Assembly (NCBI GenBank): GCA_027037535.1
Contig: JALVZQ010000008.1
Coordinates: 1-64,000, forward strand
Reading direction: 5' to 3'
Length of the DNA stretch: 64,000 nt
Origin: Acidilobaceae archaeon
GTDB taxonomy: Archaea > Thermoproteota > Thermoprotei_A > Sulfolobales > Acidilobaceae
The position numbers and the translations under genes were made by a program. Position 1 is the stretch's first letter. Each line of letters opens with the position of its first letter. Shown here one piece after another: positions 43,681 to 53,795 of this stretch. The notes beneath the pieces were generated by a model. That model searched no databases, was not told the DNA's origin, and saw only the letters and a list, made by a program, of their open reading frames with translations.

Positions 43681-44721
43681 CTACTTCTCAATCTCTAAAT
43701 CAAGTGAAAAGACATGTGTTGATGGACCATGATCGATTACTTTCCTACAACCAATTATCTGTATACTGCATGCTCCAAGTTGTCTCAACTCCGTTTCGAC
43801 ATCTTCACATGTCTTTGCTAATCTATAATAGTGGATTATCGCGTTGCGTCGTGCGAGTTTGCATGCTATGGGGAGAAACTGTGTTACCATTGTAGGATTA
43901 TTCATTATTATTCTATCGAATCCCTCCCGTAATATCTTATCTAGTATCATAGCATCAGCTTTCATGGGTATGATAGTGCCCAATAATTGTTTCTTGTTTA
44001 ATTCTATGTTTTTTATCATATAATTGGCTGCATAGGGGTTAATATCATTAGCTACTATTAGTGCCGGGGTTAATGAAGCTATGTGTAATGGAAATACTCC
44101 TATGCCGGCGAACATGTCGAGTATCTTTTCATCTGGCTTGACCTGTTCTGCAACTCTTCTTCTCTCGCCCGAGAGCCTTTGATTATAGTATACTTTCTCA
44201 ACGTCTAGCTCGAATACAAGGCCATACTCCTTTACACGAGTTACAGTCTTCTTCTCGCCGGCCAGGTGGATAAGGATAGGCGTTCTATATTCTCCGCTTG
44301 TTTCCTTTTTGAGATAGACCGAGCGTATCTTCTTGTTATTAGTTACTAGCTCTATAGCTGCACGCTTGTATTCTTCAACTGGTATTTTATGAGTATAGCT
44401 GAAGATAGCGATGTCTCCTAGGATGCTGTAGGATTTAATCACGGTAGTGAGTCTCTTCATGCGTTGTTCTTTTCTTTCAAACTCGACAAAGCATGGCTCG
44501 GCATCTATTCCCTTGGATAATAGGGTTTTGAGTGCTTCGTCGACGTTTATCACCGGTATATAGACCTTATCCTCATTAGAGGCTATCTTATAATGCGTGG
44601 ATAAGAGCGAGCTTGCAGAAAGAATCTTTATAGATTCATTAGCCCATCTTTTTGGCACTGCAACACAATAGGCTTCTCCTCGGGGCATCATTATTCTCTT
44701 CCCTTCTATAAGTATACCCAA
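43681..44721 (-). CDS. Trm5-like tRNA (guanine-37) methyltransferase family protein
   Basis: This 346-residue protein has the Trm5/TYW2 layout. An N-terminal substrate-binding region precedes EYGLVFELDVEKVYYNQRLSGER (Trm5-type strand, then N-x-R-L). A class I SAM fold follows with motif I ILDMFAGIGVFPL, motif II VANDINPYAANYMIKNIELN and motif IV MNNPTMVTQFL. Archaeal members methylate G37 of tRNA or take part in wyosine synthesis. MNNPT replaces the common MNLPK, so specificity may differ. Confidence 0.85.
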   Translation of the reverse strand: MGILIEGKRIMMPRGEAYCVAVPKRWANESIKILSASSLLSTHYKIASNEDKVYIPVINVDEALKTLLSKGIDAEPCFVEFERKEQRMKRLTTVIKSYSILGDIAIFSYTHKIPVEEYKRAAIELVTNNKKIRSVYLKKETSGEYRTPILIHLAGEKKTVTRVKEYGLVFELDVEKVYYNQRLSGERRRVAEQVKPDEKILDMFAGIGVFPLHIASLTPALIVANDINPYAANYMIKNIELNKKQLLGTIIPMKADAMILDKILREGFDRIIMNNPTMVTQFLPIACKLARRNAIIHYYRLAKTCEDVETELRQLGACSIQIIGCRKVIDHGPSTHVFSLDLEIEK

Positions 44722-44793
44722 GGTATTTGTCTTGGGAATTCACGAACTTAATATTCTCCTGGAAGATTATCGTTATAATTGGGGTCTTTTATA

Positions 44794-45633
44794 ATGGAGA
44801 GAATAGGCATTGTTATCAAACCTGATAGTAGCATAGCATTGAGTATTGCCAGTAGAGTAATTAAGACCTTGCTGGAGAATAGTATTATGCCGCTGATCGA
44901 GGAGGGAAGCGCCCGTAGCTATCCCACGTTATCGGATTATGGAACTTTTACCCTAGATAATCCTCCTAAAAAAATCATTGTTATCGGTGGAGACGGGACA
45001 CTTCTTAGAACAATAATGTTTCTAGGCGACCCGGACACGATTATAATGACTGTTAGGGCTGGGAAACGTGGATTCCTCCTAGACGTAGAGCCGTATGAGG
45101 CCGAGGAGAGAGTCATCGATTTTATACGGGACAATTATCGTCTAACGAGATACTCAAGACTAAAGGTTAAGGCTCCTGATAGACAGGAATATTGTGTTCT
45201 TAATGACGCGGTGTTTATCACGAAGATGGCGAAACTGGTGTCTCTCAGCATAAATATTAATGGAGAGCGTGCAATGAACCTTGACGGAGACGGGGTAATT
45301 GTGTCGACCACTGCAGGCTCCACAGCATACAGCTTGAGCGCTGGCGGGCCCATAATTGATCCTGGACTGGATGTGATAATTATTACGCCGCTTAACCCTG
45401 TCCAGCTACATCTAAGACCCCTAGTTATAAGATTTGATTCTAGAATCGAAGTAGATATCTCGCAGAGCAGCAACTCGCTCTATTTAGTTCTAGACGGCCA
45501 GATATCGCTTGACTTGTTACCAGGAGATATTGTTACACTTGAGCACTGTCCTTATCCAGCGATAATAGCGAGGTTCAAGTGGTGGGAGAACTATTATGAA
45601 AAACTATATTCGAGAATATACTCGTATCTTTAA
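44794..45633 (+). CDS. nadK: NAD kinase
   Basis: This 279-residue kinase phosphorylates NAD to NADP. Motifs are VIGGDGTLLRTIMF (GGDG), VLNDAVFI (the NE/D motif) and DGDGVIVSTTAGSTAYSLSAGGPI (substrate site). ATG 44794 is preferred over TTG 44779: TATA-like GTTATAATTG sits about 20-25 bases upstream, giving a leaderless message, and the family starts at MERIGIVIKP. Length is normal. Confidence 0.94.
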   Translation: MERIGIVIKPDSSIALSIASRVIKTLLENSIMPLIEEGSARSYPTLSDYGTFTLDNPPKKIIVIGGDGTLLRTIMFLGDPDTIIMTVRAGKRGFLLDVEPYEAEERVIDFIRDNYRLTRYSRLKVKAPDRQEYCVLNDAVFITKMAKLVSLSININGERAMNLDGDGVIVSTTAGSTAYSLSAGGPIIDPGLDVIIITPLNPVQLHLRPLVIRFDSRIEVDISQSSNSLYLVLDGQISLDLLPGDIVTLEHCPYPAIIARFKWWENYYEKLYSRIYSYL

Positions 45634-45686
45634 ACTCTTATCTGTGTCGATAGGCTTCATCCTGGGAAAAAGAGTTATTGAAATAA

Positions 45687-46166
45687 TTAGAGAGGCTTAT
45701 ACATTTCTATCTGTAATGGTATGAAGCGTTTTCCTTTGTAGAACTTCTCTGCGATAATGTTTCCTGCAGGATATATCACTGTTATGAGTCCCGCTCCGTC
45801 GCTTGAAGCTTTCTCAACTGCTTTGTCTAGTAATAGGGTTCCCACTCTCTTTCTTCTATATCTTGGGAGAACATAGAATTCGGTTATAACTGCTTTTATC
45901 CTGGGCTTGTAGAATATTCTGTCTATCAACGTGTATACTATGAGTCCTGCTATCTCTCCTGTGGACTCATCTACTGCTACTATCACGCGTGTCTTTTCGT
46001 CGCTAAATATTTTGTCAACGTATTCTCTTACAACGGTCTCTAGGTCGTCTACAACTTTGTAGTGTGGGTCAAGTTCTTCGTTTAGCATCTTAAGTCTGGC
46101 TATTAGATTGGATACTTGTTCTTTTTCGTTTTCTCTTGCTTCTCTTACAATTATTCTCGAAGACAT
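45687..46166 (-). CDS. GNAT-family N-acetyltransferase, copy 1
   Basis: This 159-residue GNAT has the acetyl-CoA-binding motif A AVITEFYVLPRYRRKRVGTLLLDKAVE (R-x2-R-K/G-x-G/A pattern), preceded by GEIAGLIVYTL. It probably acetylates a protein N-terminus or a small amine. It lies four bases after a paralogous GNAT gene of nearly the same length, pointing to a tandem duplication. Substrate unknown. Confidence 0.88.
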   Translation of the reverse strand: MSSRIIVREARENEKEQVSNLIARLKMLNEELDPHYKVVDDLETVVREYVDKIFSDEKTRVIVAVDESTGEIAGLIVYTLIDRIFYKPRIKAVITEFYVLPRYRRKRVGTLLLDKAVEKASSDGAGLITVIYPAGNIIAEKFYKGKRFIPLQIEMYKPL

Positions 46167-46170
46167 CTCT

Positions 46171-46644
46171 TCACACCTCTCTTAGATATAGGCTCGTGTA
46201 AGGCCTGAATTTACGAGATCTATAGAATCCTTCGGCTACAACGTTAGCTGATGGGAATTCTGCTGCGATGTAGTATATGTTATTATCCTTAAGCATGTCT
46301 TGTAGCTCGTCAACTAGTCTTGTTGCTATACCTTGGCCTCTGAACTGAGGTATAACATATAGTTCCTTTATGACACCTATTCGCCCTGATGCCAGCATAG
46401 GTTTTTCAATGATCTCTGCATGTATGAATCCTATTATTCTGTCTTCAAACTGGGCAATCAGTGTATATCCTTGGCCGTTAGCATATAATTCAGCAATTTC
46501 TCTTGCTCTCTCACGTGCGTTTTCGACCATGCTCCATGCAGGATCAAATTCCTCGTTGAACAGGTAGAACCTAAAGATGAGCTCCGCAAGCTGGTCTACG
46601 TCTCTTTCCTCCACCTTTCTTACCACTATTCCTGGCTCATACAT
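46171..46644 (-). CDS. GNAT-family N-acetyltransferase, copy 2
   Basis: This 157-residue paralogue of the downstream GNAT has motif A GVIKELYVIPQFRGQGIATRLVDELQD, the R/Q-x2-G-x-G/A loop for acetyl-CoA. The matching N-terminal segments of both copies (VRKVEERDVDQLAELIFRF and VREARENEKEQVSNLIARL) support duplication. The malic enzyme gene ends close upstream, so the three genes may share a transcript. Confidence 0.88.
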   Translation of the reverse strand: MYEPGIVVRKVEERDVDQLAELIFRFYLFNEEFDPAWSMVENARERAREIAELYANGQGYTLIAQFEDRIIGFIHAEIIEKPMLASGRIGVIKELYVIPQFRGQGIATRLVDELQDMLKDNNIYYIAAEFPSANVVAEGFYRSRKFRPYTSLYLREV

Positions 46645-46658
46645 TACCTACACACCTC

Positions 46659-48008
46659 CTACGGTTCATAATCATAAGGAGGCCTGGGTATCAGTTCAGA
46701 GTCCCACATTAACTGGTACTTTTTCCTTGTAAGTCCAATGATCTCTTTTGCTCTCTCGTATTCCTCCTTGAACGTAGTGGTTCTTCTAGCTTTGCCCTCT
46801 TCTACAGCTTTCACTGCTACTGCAGCGGCAACTCTTGGATAGACGTCCCATTCCTCCATTGTAGGTATAATATAGTCTTCGCGGAGGCCTTTTTCTCTCG
46901 CATACTTGGCTAGTTCCTCCGCAGCCGAGATCGCCATGGTATCTGTTACAGTGGTGGCTCTTACGTCCAATACTCCTCTGAAGACCCCTGGGAATACAAG
47001 GCTGTTATTTACCTGGTTGGGGAAGTCGCTTCTACCGGTTGCAACTATTTTAGCTCCCGCTTCTTTGGCTTCCCACGGCCATATTTCTGGGACGGGATTA
47101 GCTTCTGCAAATACGATAGCGTCTTTAGCCATCTTAGAGACCCATTCTTTCTTTATGACGCCCGGGCCTGGCCTGCTGGCCGCGACGAGGGCATCGGCTC
47201 CTTCCATTGCTTTTTCGATGGGCGCGCCCGGTGGGAGTCCTCCGCCTTTTGTCTCTACTGCTACTTGATACTTCCATGGATGACTAATCATGAGCTTGTC
47301 TATGTCAAATCTATCTGGGTGTAAGACGCCTTTGCTATCTAGAACAACCATGTTCTCTGGTGGGACCCCATAAATTTTTAGGAGCCTGTATAGTGCTAGG
47401 TTCGCTGCTCCTGCTCCGAATATAACTATTCTGCTCTTCCTCATGTCTTTCCCTACATAATAGAAGGCGTTTATCAATCCTGCCAATGTTACCGCTGCTG
47501 TTCCTTGCTGATCATCATGCCATACAGGTATTTTCAGTCTCTTTCTCGCTTCTTCCAATATATAGAAGCACTTTGGACTTTCGATATCCTCAAGATTAAT
47601 ACCGCCAAAAGTGGGCTCAATTAGCTCTAAGAGCTCTAAGAATTTTTCTGGATCCCTAGCCCTGTGTACTAGGGGGACCGCGTCTACTCCTCCAAGATAC
47701 TTGAATATTAGTGACTTACCTTCCATTACAGGATAAGCTCCTTCTGGCCCGATCTTTCCTAGGCCTAGGACTCTTGTTCCATCGCTTACTACAGCGATGG
47801 TGTTCCATCTACTGGTTAGCTCGAAGCTTAAGTCGGGGTTTTCAGCGATTCTTCTACTCGGTTCTGCCACTCCTGGGGTGTACCATATTGCGAAGTCTTT
47901 GATCCTCCTAACCGGTACTTTGGGGATTGTTTCTATTTTTCCTCCATAGAATCTGTGGAGTTTGACGCTCAAATCATACCAGTCTACTTTTGGTTTTTCC
48001 TCTGTCAA
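46659..48008 (-). CDS. malic enzyme (oxaloacetate-decarboxylating malate dehydrogenase)
   Basis: This 449-residue enzyme converts malate to pyruvate and CO2 with NAD(P). Features are [16 protein letters not shown], the catalytic Lys region [20 protein letters not shown], metal-binding [12 protein letters not shown] and [11 protein letters not shown], the Rossmann motif [16 protein letters not shown], and [12 protein letters not shown] with [17 protein letters not shown]. Length is that of the shorter prokaryotic form. It could link C4 acids from the fumarase in the same region to pyruvate. Confidence 0.95.
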   Translation of the reverse strand: MTEEKPKVDWYDLSVKLHRFYGGKIETIPKVPVRRIKDFAIWYTPGVAEPSRRIAENPDLSFELTSRWNTIAVVSDGTRVLGLGKIGPEGAYPVMEGKSLIFKYLGGVDAVPLVHRARDPEKFLELLELIEPTFGGINLEDIESPKCFYILEEARKRLKIPVWHDDQQGTAAVTLAGLINAFYYVGKDMRKSRIVIFGAGAANLALYRLLKIYGVPPENMVVLDSKGVLHPDRFDIDKLMISHPWKYQVAVETKGGGLPPGAPIEKAMEGADALVAASRPGPGVIKKEWVSKMAKDAIVFAEANPVPEIWPWEAKEAGAKIVATGRSDFPNQVNNSLVFPGVFRGVLDVRATTVTDTMAISAAEELAKYAREKGLREDYIIPTMEEWDVYPRVAAAVAVKAVEEGKARRTTTFKEEYERAKEIIGLTRKKYQLMWDSELIPRPPYDYEP

Positions 48009-48195
48009 TATTCCTCGCCCTTCCTACACAGATACTAGTCTCTTGTCGAATATTATTATAGACACTAGTCTTATTTATAAAAAGAGTACTACATGTATTT
48101 ACGCTTATAAGATAACAGAGAGATCAAGCCCGATTAATAGACTCGCTAATAAATTGTTATTTTAGTAGGAAAAACTGTAATTAATAATCTATATC

Positions 48196-49875
48196 CTATT
48201 GTTGATCTACAAGTATATTTCTAAACTTCTCTCTTAACGCTCTCTTGTTGATCTTGCCAACGCTTGTCATCGGTAATTCTTCTACTACTATTACTTTGTC
48301 TGGCAGCCACCATTTTGGTATTTCTCCTTTCTCGACGTAGTTCTTCATTAGATAATTGTTAATTTCTTCAGTAGTGATTTTATCCTCCCATCCTGGCTTA
48401 GGGACAATTATTGCTACTGGTCTTTCCTGCCACTTTGGATGATAAGCCGCTATAACCGCTACTTGACCTACACCTGGATGCCTGCTTATTGCGTCTTCTA
48501 GTCTAACGCTACTTATCCATTCTCCACCGCTCTTTATTACATCTTTGTCTCTATCCACTATTACTATGCTGCCGTCTTCATACCATACAGCGATATCTCC
48601 TGTGTGGAACCATCCTCCCTTCCAGGCTGCCTCTGTTTTCTCCTTGTTCATATAGTACTCTGGAGTGACCCAGGGTGCTCTTACCACTATTTCGCCCATT
48701 GTCTTTCCATCTTTTGGAACTGGTTTTCCTTCTGGATCAACTACTCTTAGATCAACTAGCGGTATTGGCCATCCTGTTCGTAGAGCATAGTCGAAGTAGT
48801 TTTCTTCTGTTACGTCTAGGTACGCAGGAGGCGCTGCTAGCGTAAGTATTGGTGCAGTCTCTGTCATTCCATAGCCTACGAAGATCTTCATTCCCATCTT
48901 CTTTGCTAGCTCTGCTAGGCCTCTCGGGAGTGCGCTTCCACCGTTCACGTAGAGGACATTAGATAGGTCGTATTTCTGTGCGTCTGGGTGAGTTAGCAAC
49001 ATATAGAGTATTGTTGGGACTCCTGCCATGAATGTTACTTTTTCCTCGTGTATGAGTCTGAGGATTACTCCTGCATCTAGTTTTCCTGGATAGACTTGTT
49101 TCATACCTAGGAGTGTAGCAATATAAGGTAGACCCCATGAATATACGTGGAACATTGGTACTAGGTGGAGTATGACGTCTTCTGTTTTAACGCTTATGTA
49201 TCTGCTTATTGTCGAGAGATGGAGTGCTCCACTCATGGCATGAAGGACTAATGCTTTGTGGCTATGATACGCTCCTTTTGGAAGCCCTGTTGTACCACTC
49301 GTATAGCCCATGGCTGCTGGCTGATCCTCGCTTACCTCTGGCCATTCATACTTTGAGCCATATGTCTTTAGTAGATCCTCGTAATGGTATGTTTTAATGC
49401 CTTGGATCTTGTCTGGGACAGAGTCTGTGTCTACAACGATTATTGCTTCTAGACTCTTGATTTTTGGAGCTATTGCTTCTATTAGTGGTAGAAAGTCGCT
49501 GTTTGTTACAACTACTTTGTCCTCTGCCTGGCTCATAACGTATACTATTTCTGCCGGAGCTAATCGTATGTTGACAGGGTGTAGTACTGCTCCCATCATT
49601 GGTACCGAGAAGTAGAGCTCGTAGTGCCAGTGCGTGTTCCAGTCGAGTGTTGCTACTCTATCTAGTTTGCCGATGCCTAGCGCCGCTAATGCGCTTGCTA
49701 TTTTCTCTATTCTGTCTGCCGTCTGCGAGAACCTGAACCTTTCTACTCCCTTCTTTGTCCTTGAGACTATTTCCATGTTGTAGAAGAGTTCTTTTGCTCT
49801 ATTGTATAATGAATGAAGGGTTACCTCGTAGCCAGGTCTCTGAGGTAGTTTCTCCGGTAGTCCCATTTTATTCAC
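48196..49875 (-). CDS. acyl-CoA synthetase (fatty-acid-CoA ligase-like)
   Basis: This 559-residue member of the adenylate-forming family has the P-loop MGYTSGTTGLPKGAYHSH, A5 VGYGMTETAP, A7 GWFHTGDIAVW, A8 DRDKDVIKSGGEWIS and the A10 Lys in PMTSVGKINKRAL. It activates a carboxylic acid to its CoA thioester. The sequence most resembles medium/long-chain ligases. It could feed the acyl-CoA dehydrogenase and thiolase-fold/DUF35 genes 8-10 kb away. Confidence 0.93.
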   Translation of the reverse strand: MNKMGLPEKLPQRPGYEVTLHSLYNRAKELFYNMEIVSRTKKGVERFRFSQTADRIEKIASALAALGIGKLDRVATLDWNTHWHYELYFSVPMMGAVLHPVNIRLAPAEIVYVMSQAEDKVVVTNSDFLPLIEAIAPKIKSLEAIIVVDTDSVPDKIQGIKTYHYEDLLKTYGSKYEWPEVSEDQPAAMGYTSGTTGLPKGAYHSHKALVLHAMSGALHLSTISRYISVKTEDVILHLVPMFHVYSWGLPYIATLLGMKQVYPGKLDAGVILRLIHEEKVTFMAGVPTILYMLLTHPDAQKYDLSNVLYVNGGSALPRGLAELAKKMGMKIFVGYGMTETAPILTLAAPPAYLDVTEENYFDYALRTGWPIPLVDLRVVDPEGKPVPKDGKTMGEIVVRAPWVTPEYYMNKEKTEAAWKGGWFHTGDIAVWYEDGSIVIVDRDKDVIKSGGEWISSVRLEDAISRHPGVGQVAVIAAYHPKWQERPVAIIVPKPGWEDKITTEEINNYLMKNYVEKGEIPKWWLPDKVIVVEELPMTSVGKINKRALREKFRNILVDQQ

Positions 49876-50022
49876 CCACTGTTAGGACACTTTAGCATCA
49901 TATTATAGTATGATCCATTAGTGTTTTTTATAATTTATAGGAGATAGAATCATTATTATTAGATTAAAATATAATAGGTAAAAATGAAGTTAATGAAGTT
50001 TTTAACTCTTCTATTTAGTAGA

Positions 50023-52251
50023 TTATTTTCTTATCAGTACAGCAGCGACACCCGTTATTATTAGGATTAGTACTACTATTGCTACCATAATTCCTGTATT
50101 GTTTCCGCCCGCTTCCTCGGTTGTGGTTGTTGTTTTTTCCTCTGTTGTCTGCTGAGCGGTTGTTGTAGTTGTTTGCCCTGGTGTTTGTTCACTTGTAGTC
50201 GTAGTGGTAGTAGTTTGCTGTGTAGTAGTTGTAGTAGTCTCCTCTGTGGTCGTAGTAGTGGTTTCTACCGGTGGTTCTGGACCCGACAATGTTAGAGTAT
50301 ACGAGTGGCTCGCCATGTGTCCGGCATAGTCGACTGCTGTTATATTGATTGTTACGTTTGTCATGTACTGGCTTACTACTGCGAAGGTTAGTAGATACGT
50401 TGATCCCGAGTAGCGTTTCAAGTTATACTGTACTACTTCACCGTGCTCGGCTGTCACTGCTCCATATACCTTTTCAACACCCCATCCTTCATCTGAGACG
50501 TCGATGAATACTTTGATTGTCCTATTGATTGCTGGTGCTCTGGGCAGTATTCTCTTCAGTTCTATTGTAGGTGGTGCTTGGTCTTCCACTGTGTAGAGGA
50601 CGTATTTTAGGTAGCTATGGGCAGGTAGCGTCATGTTAAGGGCTATTGCTACTCTGCCTACTTCATGTAGATATTGGTACCCTAGCATTGATATGTTCGC
50701 TCCACCACTGCTTTCAAGTACTTGTAGGTTAACAGGAGCGTTTTCCGGCCATGGGAGTGTTATTACAAAGGAGTTGCTTATATTGATCGGATCATACATA
50801 TTCTCGAGAGTCATTACGATTCCTGTTGATCCTTGGTCTATTGTACCGAAGAAATAGGTGTCGTCGAAGAGGTCTTGTCTCCAATTCTCAGTATATTCTG
50901 GCTTCGTTATCGGTATCGAGTTATATACATCATATCTGCTAACATTACTGTATCCAACAAACCACTGCCATGCATATGGGTATGATATCTCACCTGTTGT
51001 AAGGTTGAGCTGATCGACTTGTAGGCCTTGATAGTTTCCTGTTCCGTGTGATAGAGTTGTTGTTGTCTGGAATAGGGTTGTCGTGTTGGTTCTTGTTGAG
51101 TGATATGCCACGTATTGGTCTCTATGTATATGACCTGCTAGTACAAGTGTCACATTATAGTCTTCGACGAGCCTGAGAAGCCACCTTGTTTCTGTTATAT
51201 TTCCTCCCCAATAGTAGCTGATGATACTGCCTGATACGCTTCGTGGATCCCCTAGTAATGGTGAGTCACTTGTACTGTTTATGTATACTTGGCCTTGATA
51301 ATAGAATACTGGATGATGCATCAGCAGTATCTTGTATGGAATATCAGAGTTGTTTTCAAGTATTTCTTCGATCTTTACCATTGTTTCATAGTATGGATGC
51401 CCGAGTTCTCCGTCTGTGTTAACTAGAACAACGAGGATTTTTCCTCCTATTATCCTGTATGCAACTGTTTCTTCATAATATTTAACGAAGTTGTTATTTG
51501 GATAGTCGTGGTTACCTGGGGACATGAACATTGGAATATTATACGCGAAAGAATATCTATAGCTTAGACTGTTAATGTATTGCGAGCTCGCCTGAGTATC
51601 AGCTTCATCACCTGTATTTAGGATCATGTTTACTCCTAGGAGGGAGGACATAAGGTATCCTGTGAAACGTCTCTGCTGTCCCGTAGCCTCGTCCGGGAAT
51701 CCGGCTCCAAAGTGTAGGTCTGTCATGTGTATAAATCTTATGATATCGTCTATGCCTGTTATGACCCAAACAGATCTCGGTAGTATAATTTGGTCGTTGT
51801 TTGATAAGTTAAATACTAGATCATATAGACCTCCTATAGTATCTTCCGGTATTGTTATATTTATTTTCGCTCCATTAGTTTCGTTCCCGTACGAGACTAC
51901 TGTACAGCTGATTGGTTTTCTTATAACTACTAGCTGATTTTCTTCGAGGAACGCTCCTAAGAGGTAAGCGTTAGTTATGTTAATAGGGTTTCCTTGATCG
52001 TCGAGTAAGGGTGTTTTCAATATGGCTGTGAAGCTTTCTCCAGGGGCCAGTACTGCTGGGAGAGCAGGCCCTATATTGAGACCTGGATTAGGGAACGCAG
52101 CTGTGTTAATGTTAGGTATTATAGGGTTAAACTCTGTGTCTTCTGCTGTTGCATTAATTATTGATACATTGTATGAAACTGTGCCAATTATTGGTATTAT
52201 AAACAATAATATGAGAAGAAGTGTAATTCCCCTGTTAAAGGTTTTTTTCAT
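50023..52251 (-). CDS. extracellular membrane-anchored metallophosphoesterase
   Basis: The protein has 742 residues. A signal segment (GITLLLILLFIIPIIGTVSY) is followed by an N-terminal beta domain and a calcineurin-like phosphoesterase domain (MTDLHFGAG, NTGDEAD, MSPGNHDYPNN, MHHPVF, LAGHIHRDQ), giving the full two-metal site. Ig-like beta domains follow, then a Thr-rich stalk and a C-terminal membrane helix (IMVAIVVLILIITGVAAVL). It probably hydrolyses phosphoesters outside the cell. The stalk DNA is identical over 102 bases to that of the next gene. Confidence 0.92.
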   Translation of the reverse strand: MKKTFNRGITLLLILLFIIPIIGTVSYNVSIINATAEDTEFNPIIPNINTAAFPNPGLNIGPALPAVLAPGESFTAILKTPLLDDQGNPINITNAYLLGAFLEENQLVVIRKPISCTVVSYGNETNGAKINITIPEDTIGGLYDLVFNLSNNDQIILPRSVWVITGIDDIIRFIHMTDLHFGAGFPDEATGQQRRFTGYLMSSLLGVNMILNTGDEADTQASSQYINSLSYRYSFAYNIPMFMSPGNHDYPNNNFVKYYEETVAYRIIGGKILVVLVNTDGELGHPYYETMVKIEEILENNSDIPYKILLMHHPVFYYQGQVYINSTSDSPLLGDPRSVSGSIISYYWGGNITETRWLLRLVEDYNVTLVLAGHIHRDQYVAYHSTRTNTTTLFQTTTTLSHGTGNYQGLQVDQLNLTTGEISYPYAWQWFVGYSNVSRYDVYNSIPITKPEYTENWRQDLFDDTYFFGTIDQGSTGIVMTLENMYDPINISNSFVITLPWPENAPVNLQVLESSGGANISMLGYQYLHEVGRVAIALNMTLPAHSYLKYVLYTVEDQAPPTIELKRILPRAPAINRTIKVFIDVSDEGWGVEKVYGAVTAEHGEVVQYNLKRYSGSTYLLTFAVVSQYMTNVTINITAVDYAGHMASHSYTLTLSGPEPPVETTTTTTEETTTTTTQQTTTTTTTSEQTPGQTTTTTAQQTTEEKTTTTTEEAGGNNTGIMVAIVVLILIITGVAAVLIRK
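50162..50263. repeat. 102-bp perfect direct repeat, copy A
   Basis: This block is identical base for base to 52507-52608, 2.3 kb away and in the same orientation. Both copies encode the Thr-rich stalk (TTTTTQQTTTTTTTSEQTPG and flanks) of neighbouring anchored proteins. The identity includes silent positions, pointing to recent duplication or gene conversion. Confidence 0.93.
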
Positions 52252-52394
52252 GACGTTAACCCCGCCTGGAAATCTTCTGGTTAGAAGTATGCCTTGAATA
52301 GATTTATAAGAATTAATATGATAATTACACGTCGATGTAAAATAAATTTAACGTATATTTATTTAATTTATAGGAAAAAAAGAGATTTTTATTG

Positions 52395-53621
52395 TTACTT
52401 CCTTAATGCGAATGCTCCTGCTATTATTATGATTATGATTACCACAGCAGCTACTACTAGTCCTGTGTTTATGCCACCCTCCCCAGCGGCTTGTTGAGTT
52501 GTAGTAGTTGTAGTTGTTTGCCCTGGTGTTTGTTCACTTGTAGTCGTAGTGGTAGTAGTTTGCTGTGTAGTAGTTGTAGTAGTCTCCTCTGTGGTCGTAG
52601 TAGTGGTTGTGGTCTGAGTTGTGGTCGTAGTGGTTGTCTCGTTTGTGGTCGTAGTAGTCTCCATCGATGGCCAGATCTGGAGTATTAGTGTGTTGAACCA
52701 GCTTATCATATTGGTTACATACTGTGGTCCATCAAGCTGTACTCCGTAGTACTCCCATGCGAATCCTGGCTCGTAGTCTCCGTAGGGTGACTCACCACTT
52801 ACGACTACTAGGCTGTGGACGTCTTCCCAGTACTCTGCGGCTAAGAATACAAATGTATGGTTGCCTGAGCCTTGTCCGTAGAATAGTGGGTCATATAGCA
52901 TCGGAGCCGGTTCATTGTTGTCTCCTATATATGCTGTATCATAGGACCATAGTATCCTAATTAGACCAGGGAACGTCTCGTTTGTTATGTCGTGTGGTGT
53001 TCCAGTATCGTCTACCCATAACAGTGGTGCGGGACCGTGAGCTAGTATTGGCTTAGTAATGTTCTGACTTATTATAGACGTATCCAGCTCGGGGTAGTCG
53101 TCTACTGCCATGTGGACGAGTACTCTGTAGAATCTTCCACAGTTGTGGTAGTCGTCGTAGAAGCTAGCATATTCTATTCTTAGCTTTGCTCCGATATATT
53201 CGAGAAGATCGTTGACGTATTCCTGGGTCTGCCATCCGCTACCATAGTCGCTGTCTCCGGCGACCCATAGTACTTTGTTCCCGGAGACAAGCCAGTTATA
53301 GATAGCGTCCATTTCATCTGGGCTAAATCCTACCGTTGGCTGCCCTAATATGAGCACGTCGACGTTTGAGAGATTCTCAGGTGTTATCGAGAGGTTCTGG
53401 CCGTCGAACACTACCCAGTTTACAAAAGTAATATTTGACATGATATAGTCTAGGTACTTGTCGCTTTCACCGTGGCTTAAATCGACTGCTACCGTTATCG
53501 TGTTGGTTGTCTGCGCTTTTGCCGGCATAGCTGCTAGAGGAGCAGTTATCGAGAGGAGGAATAGGCTTGCTACGATCAAGCCAAGCTTTATGTTTTTATT
53601 CAAACCATATCCACCCTTCAA
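52395..53621 (-). CDS. extracellular anchored protein with GATase-like domain
   Basis: The protein has 408 residues. A signal segment (IKLGLIVASLFLLSITAPLAAMPAKA) precedes an alpha/beta domain like the periplasmic GATase-like/DUF4350 group (VDVLILGQPTVGFSPDEMDAIYNWLVSGNKVLWVAGDSDYG). A Thr-rich stalk and a C-terminal membrane helix ending RK follow. No catalytic Cys-His pair of true glutaminases is evident. It may bind a ligand or sugar. The same stalk and anchor design as the adjacent phosphoesterase suggests both sit on the cell surface together. Confidence 0.75.
   Translation of the reverse strand: MKGGYGLNKNIKLGLIVASLFLLSITAPLAAMPAKAQTTNTITVAVDLSHGESDKYLDYIMSNITFVNWVVFDGQNLSITPENLSNVDVLILGQPTVGFSPDEMDAIYNWLVSGNKVLWVAGDSDYGSGWQTQEYVNDLLEYIGAKLRIEYASFYDDYHNCGRFYRVLVHMAVDDYPELDTSIISQNITKPILAHGPAPLLWVDDTGTPHDITNETFPGLIRILWSYDTAYIGDNNEPAPMLYDPLFYGQGSGNHTFVFLAAEYWEDVHSLVVVSGESPYGDYEPGFAWEYYGVQLDGPQYVTNMISWFNTLILQIWPSMETTTTTNETTTTTTTQTTTTTTTTEETTTTTTQQTTTTTTTSEQTPGQTTTTTTTQQAAGEGGINTGLVVAAVVIIIIIIAGAFALRK
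52507..52608. repeat. 102-bp perfect direct repeat, copy B
   Basis: Partner of the block at 50162-50263. The identity stops sharply at both ends (a versus t before, g versus t after). Beyond it, this copy has extra ACC/ACT-type Thr codons that make its stalk longer. Confidence 0.93.
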
Positions 53622-53795
53622 GGTTTCTCGGGTAGATGATTACAAGGCCTTGTCTTAATAAACCTAGTCTCTAGGTTTACAGAATCGTTTAAATGAAAAA
53701 CAGTATTAATCAAGCTCCTATGTTTTATTTACAGTCCATGTGCATGATTATTTATATTGTAGGTTGGAAGTCGTTTTATCTCGAGGGAAAAGGAG

